Below, in pieces: positions 35,574-44,402 of a DNA stretch of 64,000 bases. Source of the DNA: Cohaesibacter gelatinilyticus. GTDB lineage: Bacteria > Pseudomonadota > Alphaproteobacteria > Rhizobiales > Cohaesibacteraceae. The position numbers were made by a program, and so were the translations under genes. The notes beneath the pieces were generated by a model. It saw nothing but the letters and a program-made list of their open reading frames with translations. It was not told where the DNA came from and made no database searches. Every line of letters starts with the position of its first letter. Position 1 is the first letter of the stretch. The DNA lies in contig NZ_OBEL01000001.1 in assembly GCF_900215605.1 (NCBI RefSeq), forward strand, positions 1,116,001 through 1,180,000. Reading direction: 5' to 3'.

Positions 35574-35650
35574 CGGAGCGTAGCGCAGCCTGGTAGCGCA
35601 CCTGATTTGGGATCAGGGGGTCGGAGGTTCGAATCCTCTCGCTCCGACCA
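35574..35650 (+). tRNA. tRNA-Pro (anticodon TGG)
   Basis: The acceptor 5' strand CGGAGCG pairs with CGCTCCG near the 3' end, which ends in genomically encoded CCA. The anticodon loop TTTGGGA within the CTGAT/ATCAG stem gives anticodon TGG. The T-arm GGTTCGAATCC is canonical. Total length is 77 bases. Confidence 0.95.
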
Positions 35651-35721
35651 TTCGATGAAAAATGGCCAGTCCATATATGAAGATCATATAAGAGGACCAG
35701 ATTGAGCCAAGGAGTGCCATG

Positions 35722-36030
35722 ATGAAAGCACGTATTTTCAGACCGTCCAAAAATGCAATGCAGTCCGGTTGGGCCAAAACCCATCGCTGGGTTCTGAAAT
35801 TTGAGCAGCTCTCTTCCAGAACGGTAGAGCCTCTCATGGGTTACACTTCTACTGGCGATACCCGTCAACAACTCAATCTCTCCTTTGATAGCAAAGAAGA
35901 TGCGGTGGCCTATGCCAAGCGCAACAACATCGAATATCAGGTAATTGTGCCAAAAGAGCGCAAGCGCCGTATCGTGGCATATTCCGATAATTTTGCCACC
36001 AATCGCCTAGAAGGGAACTGGACGCACTAA
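35722..36030 (+). CDS. Complex I accessory subunit, NDUFS4-like
   Basis: The product (about 102 residues) matches the ETC complex I subunit conserved region (NDUFS4 family): MKARIFRPSKNAMQSGW at the start, WVLKFEQLSSR, and a C-terminal SYDNF-type segment (SDNFATNRLEGNWTH). In alphaproteobacteria this is a conserved accessory of NADH:ubiquinone oxidoreductase. Two ATG codons are adjacent (35719 and 35722); the second gives the usual N-terminus. It lies 71 bases after tRNA-Pro. Confidence 0.92.
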   Translation: MKARIFRPSKNAMQSGWAKTHRWVLKFEQLSSRTVEPLMGYTSTGDTRQQLNLSFDSKEDAVAYAKRNNIEYQVIVPKERKRRIVAYSDNFATNRLEGNWTH

Positions 36031-36065
36031 GGCGCTTCCCAATGGTTGATTACAATATTTGAATG

Positions 36066-36096
36066 AGGCGGGGCCGTATTGGTCACGCCTTTTTTG
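36066..36096 (+). terminator. Terminator after the NDUFS4-like gene
   Basis: AGGCG and CGCCT arms enclose a 15-base loop followed by TTTTTT. The stem is short, so confidence is moderate. Confidence 0.6.
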
Positions 36097-36263
36097 TTGT
36101 CTGAGCTCTTATAACGTTAAATCCATTGGGTGGATCGAGTGTTGACACGAGTGCCATGCCTTGGAGCTGAGAATCGGATATAGTCATCAGAATATCTATC
36201 CGTTCATAATGATACGTGGTTTTGCCAGGCAAAAGATGCGTGATTGATGCTGAGAGATGATTG

Positions 36264-37040
36264 ATGAGTGAAATGAGTGCAGCAGACTCTGGCGCGATCA
36301 ATGATGCGCGCGATGAGGGGTCCGAAAATATCCCTGCGATCGGCCTCTATACCCGGGTCGAACTGCTGAACAAGGAAAAGCATGGCAAGCTGTGCATGAA
36401 GCCTATGGAAAGCATGGCCTTTGCCTCCAAGATGAATTCCATTGTCGTGACTGTATCCGAATTCTCATCTGCTGCGAGGGATTATCCGATTGTTTTCGCA
36501 GAAGCCAATGACAAGATCATGCCCTATGCGGTAACAGGCTATAAGCAGAATGAAAACGTCTATGTCGATGAAAACGGTCATTGGAGACCCAATCACTACA
36601 TTCCCGCATTCTTGCGGCGCTATCCGTTCATCTTTATGGAAAATTCGGAGAGCAACTCCCTGTCATTATGTATTGATCTGGATTGCCCGTTGCTTAGTGA
36701 GCAGGATGGTGAACCTCTTTATGAAGGCGACAAACCCTCGCATCTGATTGAAAAGGCAGTTGAGTTTTCAAAGGCATTCCATGCGGAGGCCGAAAAGACG
36801 GCTCAATTCTGTAATCATATGAAAGAACTGGACCTTTTCATGATTCAGAATGCCAAGTTCAAAACCCCGGATGAGAAGGGAGCAGAGGAAACAGTGGTTG
36901 CCGGTTTTATGGTGATTGATGAGAAACGGCTTGAGGCTCTTTCAGATGAGGAATTTCTCAAATTACGAAAAACCAAGGCTCTGGGACTGATCTATAGTCA
37001 TCTCTTGTCCATGCGCAGCTGGGCGAACGTAATGAATTGA
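36264..37040 (+). CDS. SapC-family protein
   Basis: The 258-residue protein shows the SapC family features VGYKQNENVYVD-like (here TGYKQNENVYVDENGHW) and a middle segment with YPFIFMEN and SLSLCIDLDCPLL. SapC is known from Campylobacter as a surface-layer associated protein and from other proteobacteria as a cytoplasmic partner of peroxide-tolerance operons; here no such neighbour exists. The ATG at 36264 is preferred over a TTG just before it. No signal peptide is visible. Confidence 0.78.
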   Translation: MSEMSAADSGAINDARDEGSENIPAIGLYTRVELLNKEKHGKLCMKPMESMAFASKMNSIVVTVSEFSSAARDYPIVFAEANDKIMPYAVTGYKQNENVYVDENGHWRPNHYIPAFLRRYPFIFMENSESNSLSLCIDLDCPLLSEQDGEPLYEGDKPSHLIEKAVEFSKAFHAEAEKTAQFCNHMKELDLFMIQNAKFKTPDEKGAEETVVAGFMVIDEKRLEALSDEEFLKLRKTKALGLIYSHLLSMRSWANVMN

Positions 37041-37303
37041 GTTTCTATCGACTTGAGAGTTGGTGTAAGCAAAATCAGCTTCATGTATCTTCGAAATTTC
37101 ACCATCTTTTCTACCTATGTCAAAGCAGCAGGAAGCGGACAACGAGTGCAGTTACACAAAAGCAGTTGAACCTTGAAAATCAAAAGGGTAAGCCTCTAGC
37201 AAATGAATGGAAGGCCAACAACCGCTCTGTCTGATGATGTTGCGATATAGGATTCTTCCGCGCTGAAGCGTTCAGCGTAAAGATGATCAAGCGAGACGAC
37301 TAG

Positions 37304-39025
37304 ATGCAAACAAAACATCCCTTCTCACCACGGCCGCCCGTGCAAGAGGAAGATTGGATTGCTTCCCTGAGCGATGCGATACAAGAGGGCCTTTTGAGAC
37401 TCTGCACGTCACGATTGAAAGCCTTTGCTGCTCTTATGCTATTTGCGCTTGTTTGCTTCCTGCCGGGCTTTAATTCCATTCCGCCAGTTGATCGTGACGA
37501 AGCGCGCTTTGCCCAAGCCTCCAAACAAATGATCGAAACCGGCGACTATGTCGATATTCGGTTCCAGGAAGGTACGCGCTACAAAAAGCCCGTGGGTATA
37601 TACTGGATGCAAGCGGGTAGTGCGCAGGCAACCGGTATGGGAGCCGAGGCACCTATCTGGGCCTATCGAATTCCTTCATTGATCGGAGCCTTGATCGCGG
37701 TAGGGTTCACATTCCTGATTGGTATGCGTATGGCTTCCGTCAGGGTAGGGTTCCTAGCTGGTCTTGGAATGGCCGCCTGTATTTTGCTGGGTGTCGAAGC
37801 CCGTTTGGCCAAGACCGATGCCATGCTTTTAGCAAGTATTATGGCTGTACAATGGCTGATCTGGGAACTCTATGATCACCAGAATGGTTTGACGCCCAAA
37901 CAGGCCATCATCTTCTGGTTGGCCTTGGCTGTAGGGGTTCTGGTCAAAGGCCCGATCATTCTGATGGTTGCAGGATTGACCATTGCTGGCCTTTCCATTC
38001 AGGAACGTTCCGTTCGCTGGTTGAGTGGCGCTCATTACAAATGGGGCGTACCTGCATTCTTCTTGCTTATCATGCCATGGTTTATCGCTATTGGGATCCA
38101 TACCGATTGGAGCTTTTATATCGATTCCATTGGAAAGGATATGTTGGCTAAAGTGGCAACGGGCAAGGAGTCCCATGGCGCACCTCCGGGTACTTATCTA
38201 GGGGTGAGCCTTGCGACCTTCTGGCCGGTCTCCATTTTCTTCATCTTGGCGTTGCCCTGGGTTTGGGCGGAGAGAAAACGCAAGGCTGTGCGGTTTGCTC
38301 TCACATGGATCATACCGACTTGGATCATTTTCGAGTTGGTACCAACGAAACTGCCTCACTATATCTTGCCAGTGCTTCCTGCGATGGCGGTTTTGACAAT
38401 CCATGCCATGGAATGCCGAGCAACAGAGTTTTCTGCTCTTTGGGCGAGGCTCTTTGCATTGCTGGTGCCATTAGTGGCAATTGTTTTAGGGGTTGGTGCA
38501 CCAATCGGTCTAATCGTGTTGGAAGGCACCGTGCTTCCCGCTTCGCTTGGCCTTGGACTGGTGGCTGCTGCTTTGGCTGTTCTCTCCTATTCCGTTCTGA
38601 GAAAAGGTCGAGTAATCGCGGCTTTCGTGCTCGCGTGTCTGATTACACCGATTTTGTATCTGAATGTCCACGGTGCCATCTTCCCGGCATTTAAATCGGT
38701 TTGGCTATCGAGTGCTCTGGTGGAAGAGGCTAACAGGGTCAAAAGTTGTGAAACTGTTGAACTGGCGTCTATCGGATATACGGAACCCAGCCTGGTTTTC
38801 TTGGGTGGTACTGATCTGAAGTTTCTGAATGCCGAAAGGGGAGCGCATTTCATTACGGAAGCTGGTTGTCGAGTTGCCCTGGTAGAACGGCGACAGAATA
38901 CTGCTTTCATGGAAGCACTGGGTGAGAAAGCCAATCTCATTCAGAAATCTAGTACGATTGAGGGGTACAAGCTCAATGGCGGCAAATGGCAATCCTTCGG
39001 CCTCTATCAACTCAAACTGAATTAG
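37304..39025 (+). CDS. ArnT-like family 39 glycosyltransferase
   Basis: The 573-residue protein has about 12 hydrophobic segments and the family 39 motif PPVDRDEARFAQAS (residues 61-74), followed by KKPVGIYWMQ. ArnT and related enzymes transfer a sugar, often 4-amino-4-deoxyarabinose or mannose, from undecaprenyl phosphate to lipid A or protein. The last 110 residues form a periplasmic domain. It starts a cluster of four envelope genes (PAP2, GT2, VTT). The substrate cannot be told from sequence. The ATG has no strong ribosome-binding site. Confidence 0.85.
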   Translation: MQTKHPFSPRPPVQEEDWIASLSDAIQEGLLRLCTSRLKAFAALMLFALVCFLPGFNSIPPVDRDEARFAQASKQMIETGDYVDIRFQEGTRYKKPVGIYWMQAGSAQATGMGAEAPIWAYRIPSLIGALIAVGFTFLIGMRMASVRVGFLAGLGMAACILLGVEARLAKTDAMLLASIMAVQWLIWELYDHQNGLTPKQAIIFWLALAVGVLVKGPIILMVAGLTIAGLSIQERSVRWLSGAHYKWGVPAFFLLIMPWFIAIGIHTDWSFYIDSIGKDMLAKVATGKESHGAPPGTYLGVSLATFWPVSIFFILALPWVWAERKRKAVRFALTWIIPTWIIFELVPTKLPHYILPVLPAMAVLTIHAMECRATEFSALWARLFALLVPLVAIVLGVGAPIGLIVLEGTVLPASLGLGLVAAALAVLSYSVLRKGRVIAAFVLACLITPILYLNVHGAIFPAFKSVWLSSALVEEANRVKSCETVELASIGYTEPSLVFLGGTDLKFLNAERGAHFITEAGCRVALVERRQNTAFMEALGEKANLIQKSSTIEGYKLNGGKWQSFGLYQLKLN

Positions 39026-39065
39026 CTCTCTCGGCCAGTCCGTGTCGCTACAACTGAAAATACCA

Positions 39066-39962
39066 ATGACCCAAACATCAATCAAAGAGCATATGATCGC
39101 TGGCTGGAAGCGTTTGTCAGGGCAGGGCAGGGCCTTCTGGGCGCTCTTCAAGCAACGTCGCGTTATCATCAAACAGCAGAGTGACAAGCCAGTTATCAAT
39201 CATCCAAACTGGCAATTGCTGGCGGTGGTGACGGTCAGTCTGATCCTGATGGGCTTCCTCTTCCTCGATCAGGCGGCAGGTGTCTGGAAGAGCACGGTTC
39301 CCCCTGTCACGCACAAGCTCTTCCGACTCTATACTGATCTCGGAAAGTCTGAAGTGGTGCTTATCCCGGCAGCTCTGGCCATTCTGGCTCTGGGTGTGTT
39401 GAATTGGAAGGCCTTACGCGTAGCACAACAAGCAGCATTGATGCGTGTGCAGATGTTAGGTCTTTTTCTATTTGTGGCGATTGCCGGATCAGGTCTGACC
39501 AATAATCTGCTTAAAATCATGATCGGTCGGGCACGGCCACGCCATTTCGATGAACTGGGTCCGATGACCTTCGACCCGCCGGGTCTATCTTCAAGTTTTC
39601 AAGGATTCCCATCTGGGCATTCAGCCACAGCAGGTGCATTGGCCATCATTCTGATTCTGCTTATTCCTCGTCTGAAATGGACATGGATCGGGTTGACAGC
39701 ATGGATTGCGATTTCCCGCGTTGTGGTTGGGTCACATTATCCTGCTGATATCGTAGCTGGTTTTGCCTATGGAGCCGCCTTCACCTGGCTTCTAGCCGCC
39801 TGGATGGCTAGGCATCGGCTATATTTCAGGGTCATCGATGGATCAATTGACGTCCCCAATCAATTGCGCCTTTCAGCGACATCCCTGTATAAATCCCTTT
39901 CCTTGCTGAGACAAAAGGCCTATGACAAGGCCTCAAACAAGAGTGCACAAGGCGAAGACTAA
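39066..39962 (+). CDS. PAP2-family phosphatase (LpxE/undecaprenyl-pyrophosphatase type)
   Basis: The product (298 residues) has the three catalytic motifs of the PAP2 superfamily in order: KIMIGRARPR, FPSGHSATAG and SRVVVGSHYPADIVAG. About five transmembrane segments surround them, putting the active site on the periplasmic side. Relatives remove lipid A or undecaprenyl phosphates. The frame also starts with GTG at 39042, eight codons earlier; neither start has a clear ribosome-binding site. Its place directly after an ArnT-like gene supports a lipid-carrier or lipid A role. Confidence 0.83.
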   Translation: MTQTSIKEHMIAGWKRLSGQGRAFWALFKQRRVIIKQQSDKPVINHPNWQLLAVVTVSLILMGFLFLDQAAGVWKSTVPPVTHKLFRLYTDLGKSEVVLIPAALAILALGVLNWKALRVAQQAALMRVQMLGLFLFVAIAGSGLTNNLLKIMIGRARPRHFDELGPMTFDPPGLSSSFQGFPSGHSATAGALAIILILLIPRLKWTWIGLTAWIAISRVVVGSHYPADIVAGFAYGAAFTWLLAAWMARHRLYFRVIDGSIDVPNQLRLSATSLYKSLSLLRQKAYDKASNKSAQGED

Positions 39963-40027
39963 TTCCGCCTTGCTGTCTGCGATCGTCGGCAAGGTTCGAA
40001 ACCGGGCATAGGAAGAAAGACAGGCTA

Positions 40028-40774
40028 ATGTCGGATCAACTGGAAGTGAGTGTGGTCATCCCTTGCAAGAATGAGCGGGACAATCTCAGTTTTCTGATCG
40101 ATGAGGTGGGGGAAGCGCTGAAAGAGCGCAGTTTTGAACTGATCGTCGTCGATGACGGATCAGACGATGGTACGGATCTTTTGCTGAAAGACTTTGCCCA
40201 AACCCGTCCTTGGCTGCGTCATCTGCGACATGAAAAATCTTGCGGACAATCCAACGCTGTAAGAACCGGCCTGCTATATGCCAAGGGTGAGTTCATTGCG
40301 ACCCTCGATGGTGATGGCCAGAATGATCCGGCTTTCTTCCCGGAAATGATTGACAAGATAAAAGCAGCTGGCCCCCAATGTGCTCTTGCTGCTGGGCAGC
40401 GCATGAAGCGCAAGGATGGTGCACTCAAGATGCTATCCTCACGCATTGCTAATGGTGTTCGGCAGGCTATGTTGAGAGACAACACGCGTGATTCTGGGTG
40501 CGGTCTGAAAGTCGTTCGTCGCGATGTTTTTCTAATGCTCCCCTTCTTTGAAAGCTGGCATCGTTTTCTGCCAGCTCTCGTCGTGCGTGAAGGACTGGGC
40601 GTTGTGCATATTGATGTCGTGGATCGAGGGCGCAGCCATGGGACCTCGAAATATGGTATCTTTGATCGACTATGGGTCGGAATCCCGGATTTGTTTGGTG
40701 TTCTATGGCTTCGCAAGCGCCGCATGAAAATTCCGGTGATATCGGAGATCTCTCTTCACAGTTCAGATAGTTAG
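40028..40774 (+). CDS. GT2-family glycosyltransferase (dolichyl-phosphate mannose synthase-like)
   Basis: The 248-residue protein has the GT-A features VVIPCKNERDN (residues 9-19), VVDDGSDDGT and ATLDGDGQNDPAF (DxD motif), as in polyprenyl-phosphate glycosyltransferases. These load a sugar onto undecaprenyl phosphate at the cytoplasmic face. No C-terminal membrane anchors are seen, unlike some DPM-like enzymes. It is the likely donor-forming partner of the ArnT-like enzyme encoded upstream; that pairing is inference. Confidence 0.85.
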   Translation: MSDQLEVSVVIPCKNERDNLSFLIDEVGEALKERSFELIVVDDGSDDGTDLLLKDFAQTRPWLRHLRHEKSCGQSNAVRTGLLYAKGEFIATLDGDGQNDPAFFPEMIDKIKAAGPQCALAAGQRMKRKDGALKMLSSRIANGVRQAMLRDNTRDSGCGLKVVRRDVFLMLPFFESWHRFLPALVVREGLGVVHIDVVDRGRSHGTSKYGIFDRLWVGIPDLFGVLWLRKRRMKIPVISEISLHSSDS

Positions 40775-40784
40775 ATCTGCTTGG

Positions 40785-41540
40785 ATGACCAACGCAACGC
40801 GTCAAAATCAAAGCGGGTTCTTTGAAACCATCCGCCCCTATGTCAAAGGCCTGATCATGATCATGTCTCTGGTGGCGATAGGCTACGGCTTCAAGGCTGC
40901 CGGCATTGGTGACATGCTTGATGAACAATGGGTGGACGCTCAGGTCAAAGGTCAGGGCATGAACGGATATCTGCTGTTCGTGGGAATGACTTGCGTTTTG
41001 GCTGCAGTTGGTTTTCCTCGTCAGGCAATTTCTTTTTTGGGTGGCTATGCATTTGGTTTTGTTGGTGGAACACTGCTGGCGGTTCTAGCTACGACATGCG
41101 GGTGTATTTTGGCATTTCTATATGCTCGCATCATGGGACGAAGCATTGTACAGCGGAATTTCGGCAAGCGCGTTGCCCGCTTTGAAAGAGTGCTGGCCAA
41201 CAGCCCTTTCGTAACGACCTTGCTGATTCGATTCTTGCCTGTCGGCAGCAATCTCATGACCAATCTGATAGCCGGGGTAACGCACGTTCGTGCAATTCCA
41301 TTTGTCTTGGGATCAGCAGTTGGTTACGTGCCACAGACCGCAATCTTTGCGCTCATGGGCAGTGGTGTGCAGGTTGACCAAACCTCACAAATCGCAGTTG
41401 GCGTGATTTTGTTTGTGATATCTGGTGTGATGGGCGCCTATCTTTACCGTCGCATTCAGCTGGGGCAGGATTTGCAAAAAACCTCACAGGATCCAAAACA
41501 ACAGCGCGAGGAAGATGAGATCATGAGGGATATCATCTGA
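40785..41540 (+). CDS. VTT-domain (TVP38/TMEM64, DedA-like) membrane protein
   Basis: The 251-residue protein has about five membrane segments and the conserved VTT region FPRQAISFLGGYAFGFVGGT followed by FLYARIMGR, then a second conserved block around LLIRFLPVGSNLMTNLIAG. Members of this family include lipid scramblases and undecaprenyl-phosphate translocases. It starts ten bases after the GT2 stop, so the genes form one transcript. A recycling role for lipid carriers is an inference from this context. Confidence 0.87.
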   Translation: MTNATRQNQSGFFETIRPYVKGLIMIMSLVAIGYGFKAAGIGDMLDEQWVDAQVKGQGMNGYLLFVGMTCVLAAVGFPRQAISFLGGYAFGFVGGTLLAVLATTCGCILAFLYARIMGRSIVQRNFGKRVARFERVLANSPFVTTLLIRFLPVGSNLMTNLIAGVTHVRAIPFVLGSAVGYVPQTAIFALMGSGVQVDQTSQIAVGVILFVISGVMGAYLYRRIQLGQDLQKTSQDPKQQREEDEIMRDII

Positions 41541-41597
41541 ATGCAGGTATCATTCCTTGGATATGTACGACAATCTGAGGAACGTTACCATTCGATA

Positions 41598-41625
41598 ATA
41601 AAAAGGCGGCCCGAGGTCGCCTTTT
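41598..41625. terminator. Hairpin terminator between the envelope cluster and metC
   Basis: AAAAGGCG and CGCCTTTT arms enclose a 9-base loop, with an A-run before and a T-run after, so it can end transcription from either strand between the convergent VTT-domain gene and metC. Confidence 0.75.
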
Positions 41626-41648
41626 CCGATTTTTCAGTTGGAAATTAT

Positions 41649-41711
41649 CTAGAGCATATTCCCGAAAAGTGTATGTGGTTCTCGGACAAGAATATGCATG
41701 GAAACAATGTT
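41649..41711. repeat. Rhizobial-type imperfect palindrome (interspersed repeat)
   Basis: The stretch AGAGCATATTCCCGAAAAGT to GAATATGCATGGAAACAAT has arms GCATATTC and GAATATGC with an inner CCGA/TCGG pairing, followed by AAACAA. This shape, an AGAGCAT...ATGC palindrome ending in GNAAACAA, matches a family of interspersed palindromic repeats seen in Hyphomicrobiales genomes (recalled, not searched). It adjoins the metC stop codon. Confidence 0.55.
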
Positions 41712-42893
41712 TTAGCTCTTCAGTGCCCCAAAGGCCTGTTCCAGATCAGCAATCAGATCCTTGGGATCCTCCAATCCAATATGGAAACGAACCAGTTGTC
41801 CGGGTTCATCCCACTTGGTCGCCGTGCGGTATTTGCGAGGATCGGCATAGATTGCAAGGCTTTCATAGCCACCCCAGCTATAACCAAGTCCAAAGAGTTC
41901 CAGATTATCCAGCATGGCGCAGGCTTGTGCTTTGGTACAATCTTTCAGAATAACGCCCAAAAGACCGCAAGCACCGGAGAAATCGCGTTTCCAGATTTCA
42001 TGCCCTGGATCACTCTCCAGAGCTGGATAAAGAACACGATCTACCTCTGGACGGGTTTCCAGCCAACTGGCAATTTCCATGGCATTCTTTTCGTGTTGTG
42101 CCAGACGAACACCCATAGTGCGCAGGCCGCGCAAAGCAAGATATACGTCTCCTGGGCCAACATGATACCCCATGGCGCCATGAACAGCATGCAGTCGTGG
42201 CCAGGCCCGCTCATTCGCAGAAACGGTGCCTAGCATCACATCAGAGTGTCCCACGATATATTTGGTGCCCGCCTGAATGGTGATGTCGGCACCATTTTCA
42301 AATGAGTTGAAGAAAAGAGGAGTACCCCAGGTATTGTCAACCAAGACAATGGCATCTTTTGCGTGGGCAATCTTGGCAATCGCGGGAATATCTTGCATTT
42401 CGAATGTCTGAGAGCCGGGAGCCTCGGTAAAAACGGCAACGGTGTTATCTTTGAAAAGAGAGCCGATTTCATTGCCGATCAAAGGATCGTAATAACTGAC
42501 CTCAACACCCATTGGCTCCAATACGGTCGTACAGAAATGACGGGTCGGTTCATACACGCTGTCGGTTATCAGAACATGATCACCAGCTTTACAAGCGCTC
42601 AATAGTGCCAGAGAGCAGGCGGCCAAACCGGATGGTGTTAGAACGCTTCCTGCAGCCCCTTCCAGATCAGTCAGAGCTTCGGTCAGTGCGTTGGTGGTAG
42701 GGGTGCCGCGACGACCATATCCATAGGGTGCTTTTCCGGAAAACATGACCTCGGTCGATTCGAAAACAACCGTTGAAGCATGAATAACTGGAGGGTTAAC
42801 AAAGCCATGATTGGATGCCGGATCGCGTCCGGTTAATACCAAACGAGTGTCAGAGCGATAGGACTTTGTAGATTTATCATTTTTATTCATCAT
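41712..42893 (-). CDS. metC: Cystathionine beta-lyase (Cys/Met metabolism PLP enzyme)
   Basis: The 393-residue protein belongs to the Cys/Met PLP-dependent family. It contains YGYGRRGTPTTNALTEAL near the PLP phosphate site and the Schiff-base lysine in GTKYIVGHSD, which is typical of MetC. The full length and motifs fit cystathionine beta-lyase, which splits cystathionine to homocysteine, pyruvate and ammonia; gamma-synthase is less likely. Two Met codons start the frame; either may be used. It is divergent from aapJ. Confidence 0.9.
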   Translation of the reverse strand: MMNKNDKSTKSYRSDTRLVLTGRDPASNHGFVNPPVIHASTVVFESTEVMFSGKAPYGYGRRGTPTTNALTEALTDLEGAAGSVLTPSGLAACSLALLSACKAGDHVLITDSVYEPTRHFCTTVLEPMGVEVSYYDPLIGNEIGSLFKDNTVAVFTEAPGSQTFEMQDIPAIAKIAHAKDAIVLVDNTWGTPLFFNSFENGADITIQAGTKYIVGHSDVMLGTVSANERAWPRLHAVHGAMGYHVGPGDVYLALRGLRTMGVRLAQHEKNAMEIASWLETRPEVDRVLYPALESDPGHEIWKRDFSGACGLLGVILKDCTKAQACAMLDNLELFGLGYSWGGYESLAIYADPRKYRTATKWDEPGQLVRFHIGLEDPKDLIADLEQAFGALKS

Positions 42894-43224
42894 GAATCTG
42901 CTTTTTCGCTGTTTGAATCTCGAAGAAATTCAGAATTATTGTTGCTAATTTCATCGCAAACGACAGGATATTTTGTATTTATCCACCTTTTGAGGACGTT
43001 TATTGTGCTTTTGCTGCATTTTCGTGGATAGAACTACACTTTGCCCCTTGACCAAAGTCGAATAATTTTCTTCGATGGGAGAGTCAATTGCTAAACGGCA
43101 AGAGTGACCAACCTAATAAAAAAATGGACGAGGGGGACAGATATATGAAAATTTGCATCCCTCAGCTGTTGTTGTTTGGCTTAGCAATCTAATTCAATTG
43201 GGCAATAGATCTAAAGGCTGCAAA
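42894..43224. other. Divergent promoter region of metC and aapJ
   Basis: This 331-base AT-rich stretch should hold promoters for both genes. No sigma-54 (GG-N10-GC), SAM-II or other riboswitch consensus was recognised. An in-frame extension of aapJ up to 43153 lacks a signal-peptide start and was not used. Confidence 0.45.
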
Positions 43225-44241
43225 ATGAAAAAAGTTCTCCTTTCTGTGCTTCTCAGCTCCGCTATGGGTTTCGCTGCAACATCTGCACAGGCCGCGACTC
43301 TCGATGACGTCAAAGCCAAGGGCAATGTTACCTGTGGTGTGAGCCAGGGCCTGCCAGGATTCTCCAATCCAGATGATCAGGGCAATTGGTCCGGTCTGGA
43401 TGTGGATTTCTGTAATGCAGTAGCTGCTGCCGTATTCGGTGATGCTTCCAAGGCAAAATTCGCTCCTCTTTCTGCAAAAGAGCGTTTCACCGCTCTGCAG
43501 TCCGGCGAGATTGACATTCTGCCACGTAACACCACTTGGACCATGACCCGTGATACCAAGCTCGGCTTGAACTTCGCTGGTGTAAACTATTATGATGGTC
43601 AGGGCTTCATGGTACGTAAGTCCTTGGGCGTAAGCTCTGCTCTTGAGCTGTCTGGCGCATCTGTCTGCACCAACACCGGCACCACCACCGAGCTGAACGT
43701 GACTGATTACTTCCGCACCAACAACATGGAGCTGGAACTGGTTCAGTTCGAAAAAGCTGACGAAGTGGTACAGGCTTATGATGGCGGTCGTTGTGACGTA
43801 TACACCACCGATGCTTCCGGTTTGTATGCTCAGCGTCTGAAACTGACCAATGCTGATGAGCATATGGTTCTGCCAGAAATCATCTCCAAAGAGCCTCTTG
43901 GCCCAGTTGTTCGTCAGGGTGACGATCAGTGGTTCAACATCAACAAGTGGGTTCTGTTTGCGATGGTCAATGCTGAAGAGCTCGGCATCACCCAGGCAAA
44001 CGCTGATGAGATGAAAGATTCCAAAAACCCATCTATCCGTCGTCTGCTGGGCACCGAGGGTACCTTTGGTGAAGCAATCGGCCTGTCTAATGATTGGGCT
44101 TACAACGTGATCAAGGCCGTTGGTAACTACGGCGAAAGCTTCGATCGTAACGTTGGTCCGGACACTCCACTGGGCATTGCGCGTGGCGTGAATGATCTGT
44201 GGTCTAAAGGTGGCCTGATGTACGCTCCACCAATCCGCTAA
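43225..44241 (+). CDS. aapJ: General L-amino-acid ABC transporter substrate-binding protein AapJ
   Basis: AapJ is the periplasmic binding protein of the broad-range amino-acid importer. The 338-residue protein starts MKKVLLSVLLSSAMGF and has a signal peptide ending SAQA-ATL. The mature part shows GNVTCGVSQGLPGFS, ARF-type LSAKERFTALQSGEIDILPRN and GLMYAPPIR at the end, all typical of AapJ. A longer in-frame upstream reading exists, but the ATG at 43225 has an AAAGG site and the signal peptide directly. A strong terminator follows, which should favour high aapJ expression over the permease genes. Confidence 0.95.
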   Translation: MKKVLLSVLLSSAMGFAATSAQAATLDDVKAKGNVTCGVSQGLPGFSNPDDQGNWSGLDVDFCNAVAAAVFGDASKAKFAPLSAKERFTALQSGEIDILPRNTTWTMTRDTKLGLNFAGVNYYDGQGFMVRKSLGVSSALELSGASVCTNTGTTTELNVTDYFRTNNMELELVQFEKADEVVQAYDGGRCDVYTTDASGLYAQRLKLTNADEHMVLPEIISKEPLGPVVRQGDDQWFNINKWVLFAMVNAEELGITQANADEMKDSKNPSIRRLLGTEGTFGEAIGLSNDWAYNVIKAVGNYGESFDRNVGPDTPLGIARGVNDLWSKGGLMYAPPIR

Positions 44242-44257
44242 TTAGCGATTGAAGACG

Positions 44258-44293
44258 CCCCGGCAGGACAATAGTGTCTGCCGGGGTTTTTTG
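44258..44293 (+). terminator. Terminator between aapJ and aapQ
   Basis: CCCCGGCAGACA-like and TGTCTGCCGGGG arms are followed by TTTTTTG. It is a strong hairpin placed inside the aap operon, likely a partial terminator that lowers aapQMP mRNA relative to aapJ. Confidence 0.85.
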
Positions 44294-44402
44294 TAAGCAA
44301 TATCAGTTAGTTAAAATAGAATAAATCCGACCAGGAAACGATATTGCTTCTTTTCTTTGGCTGGCCGGCACCCTTTACCGGTCAGACAGCCGCGAGGAGA
44401 TT

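Noticed and set aside
41541-42233. 230-codon plus-strand frame over the 3' half of metC
   Set aside because: metC on the opposite strand has clear PLP motifs; the plus frame lacks any and starts inside the terminator region.
42894-43224. Possible SAM-II riboswitch or sigma-54 promoter upstream of metC/aapJ
   Set aside because: I looked for the conserved SAM-II segments and the GG-N10-GC promoter pattern and found neither.
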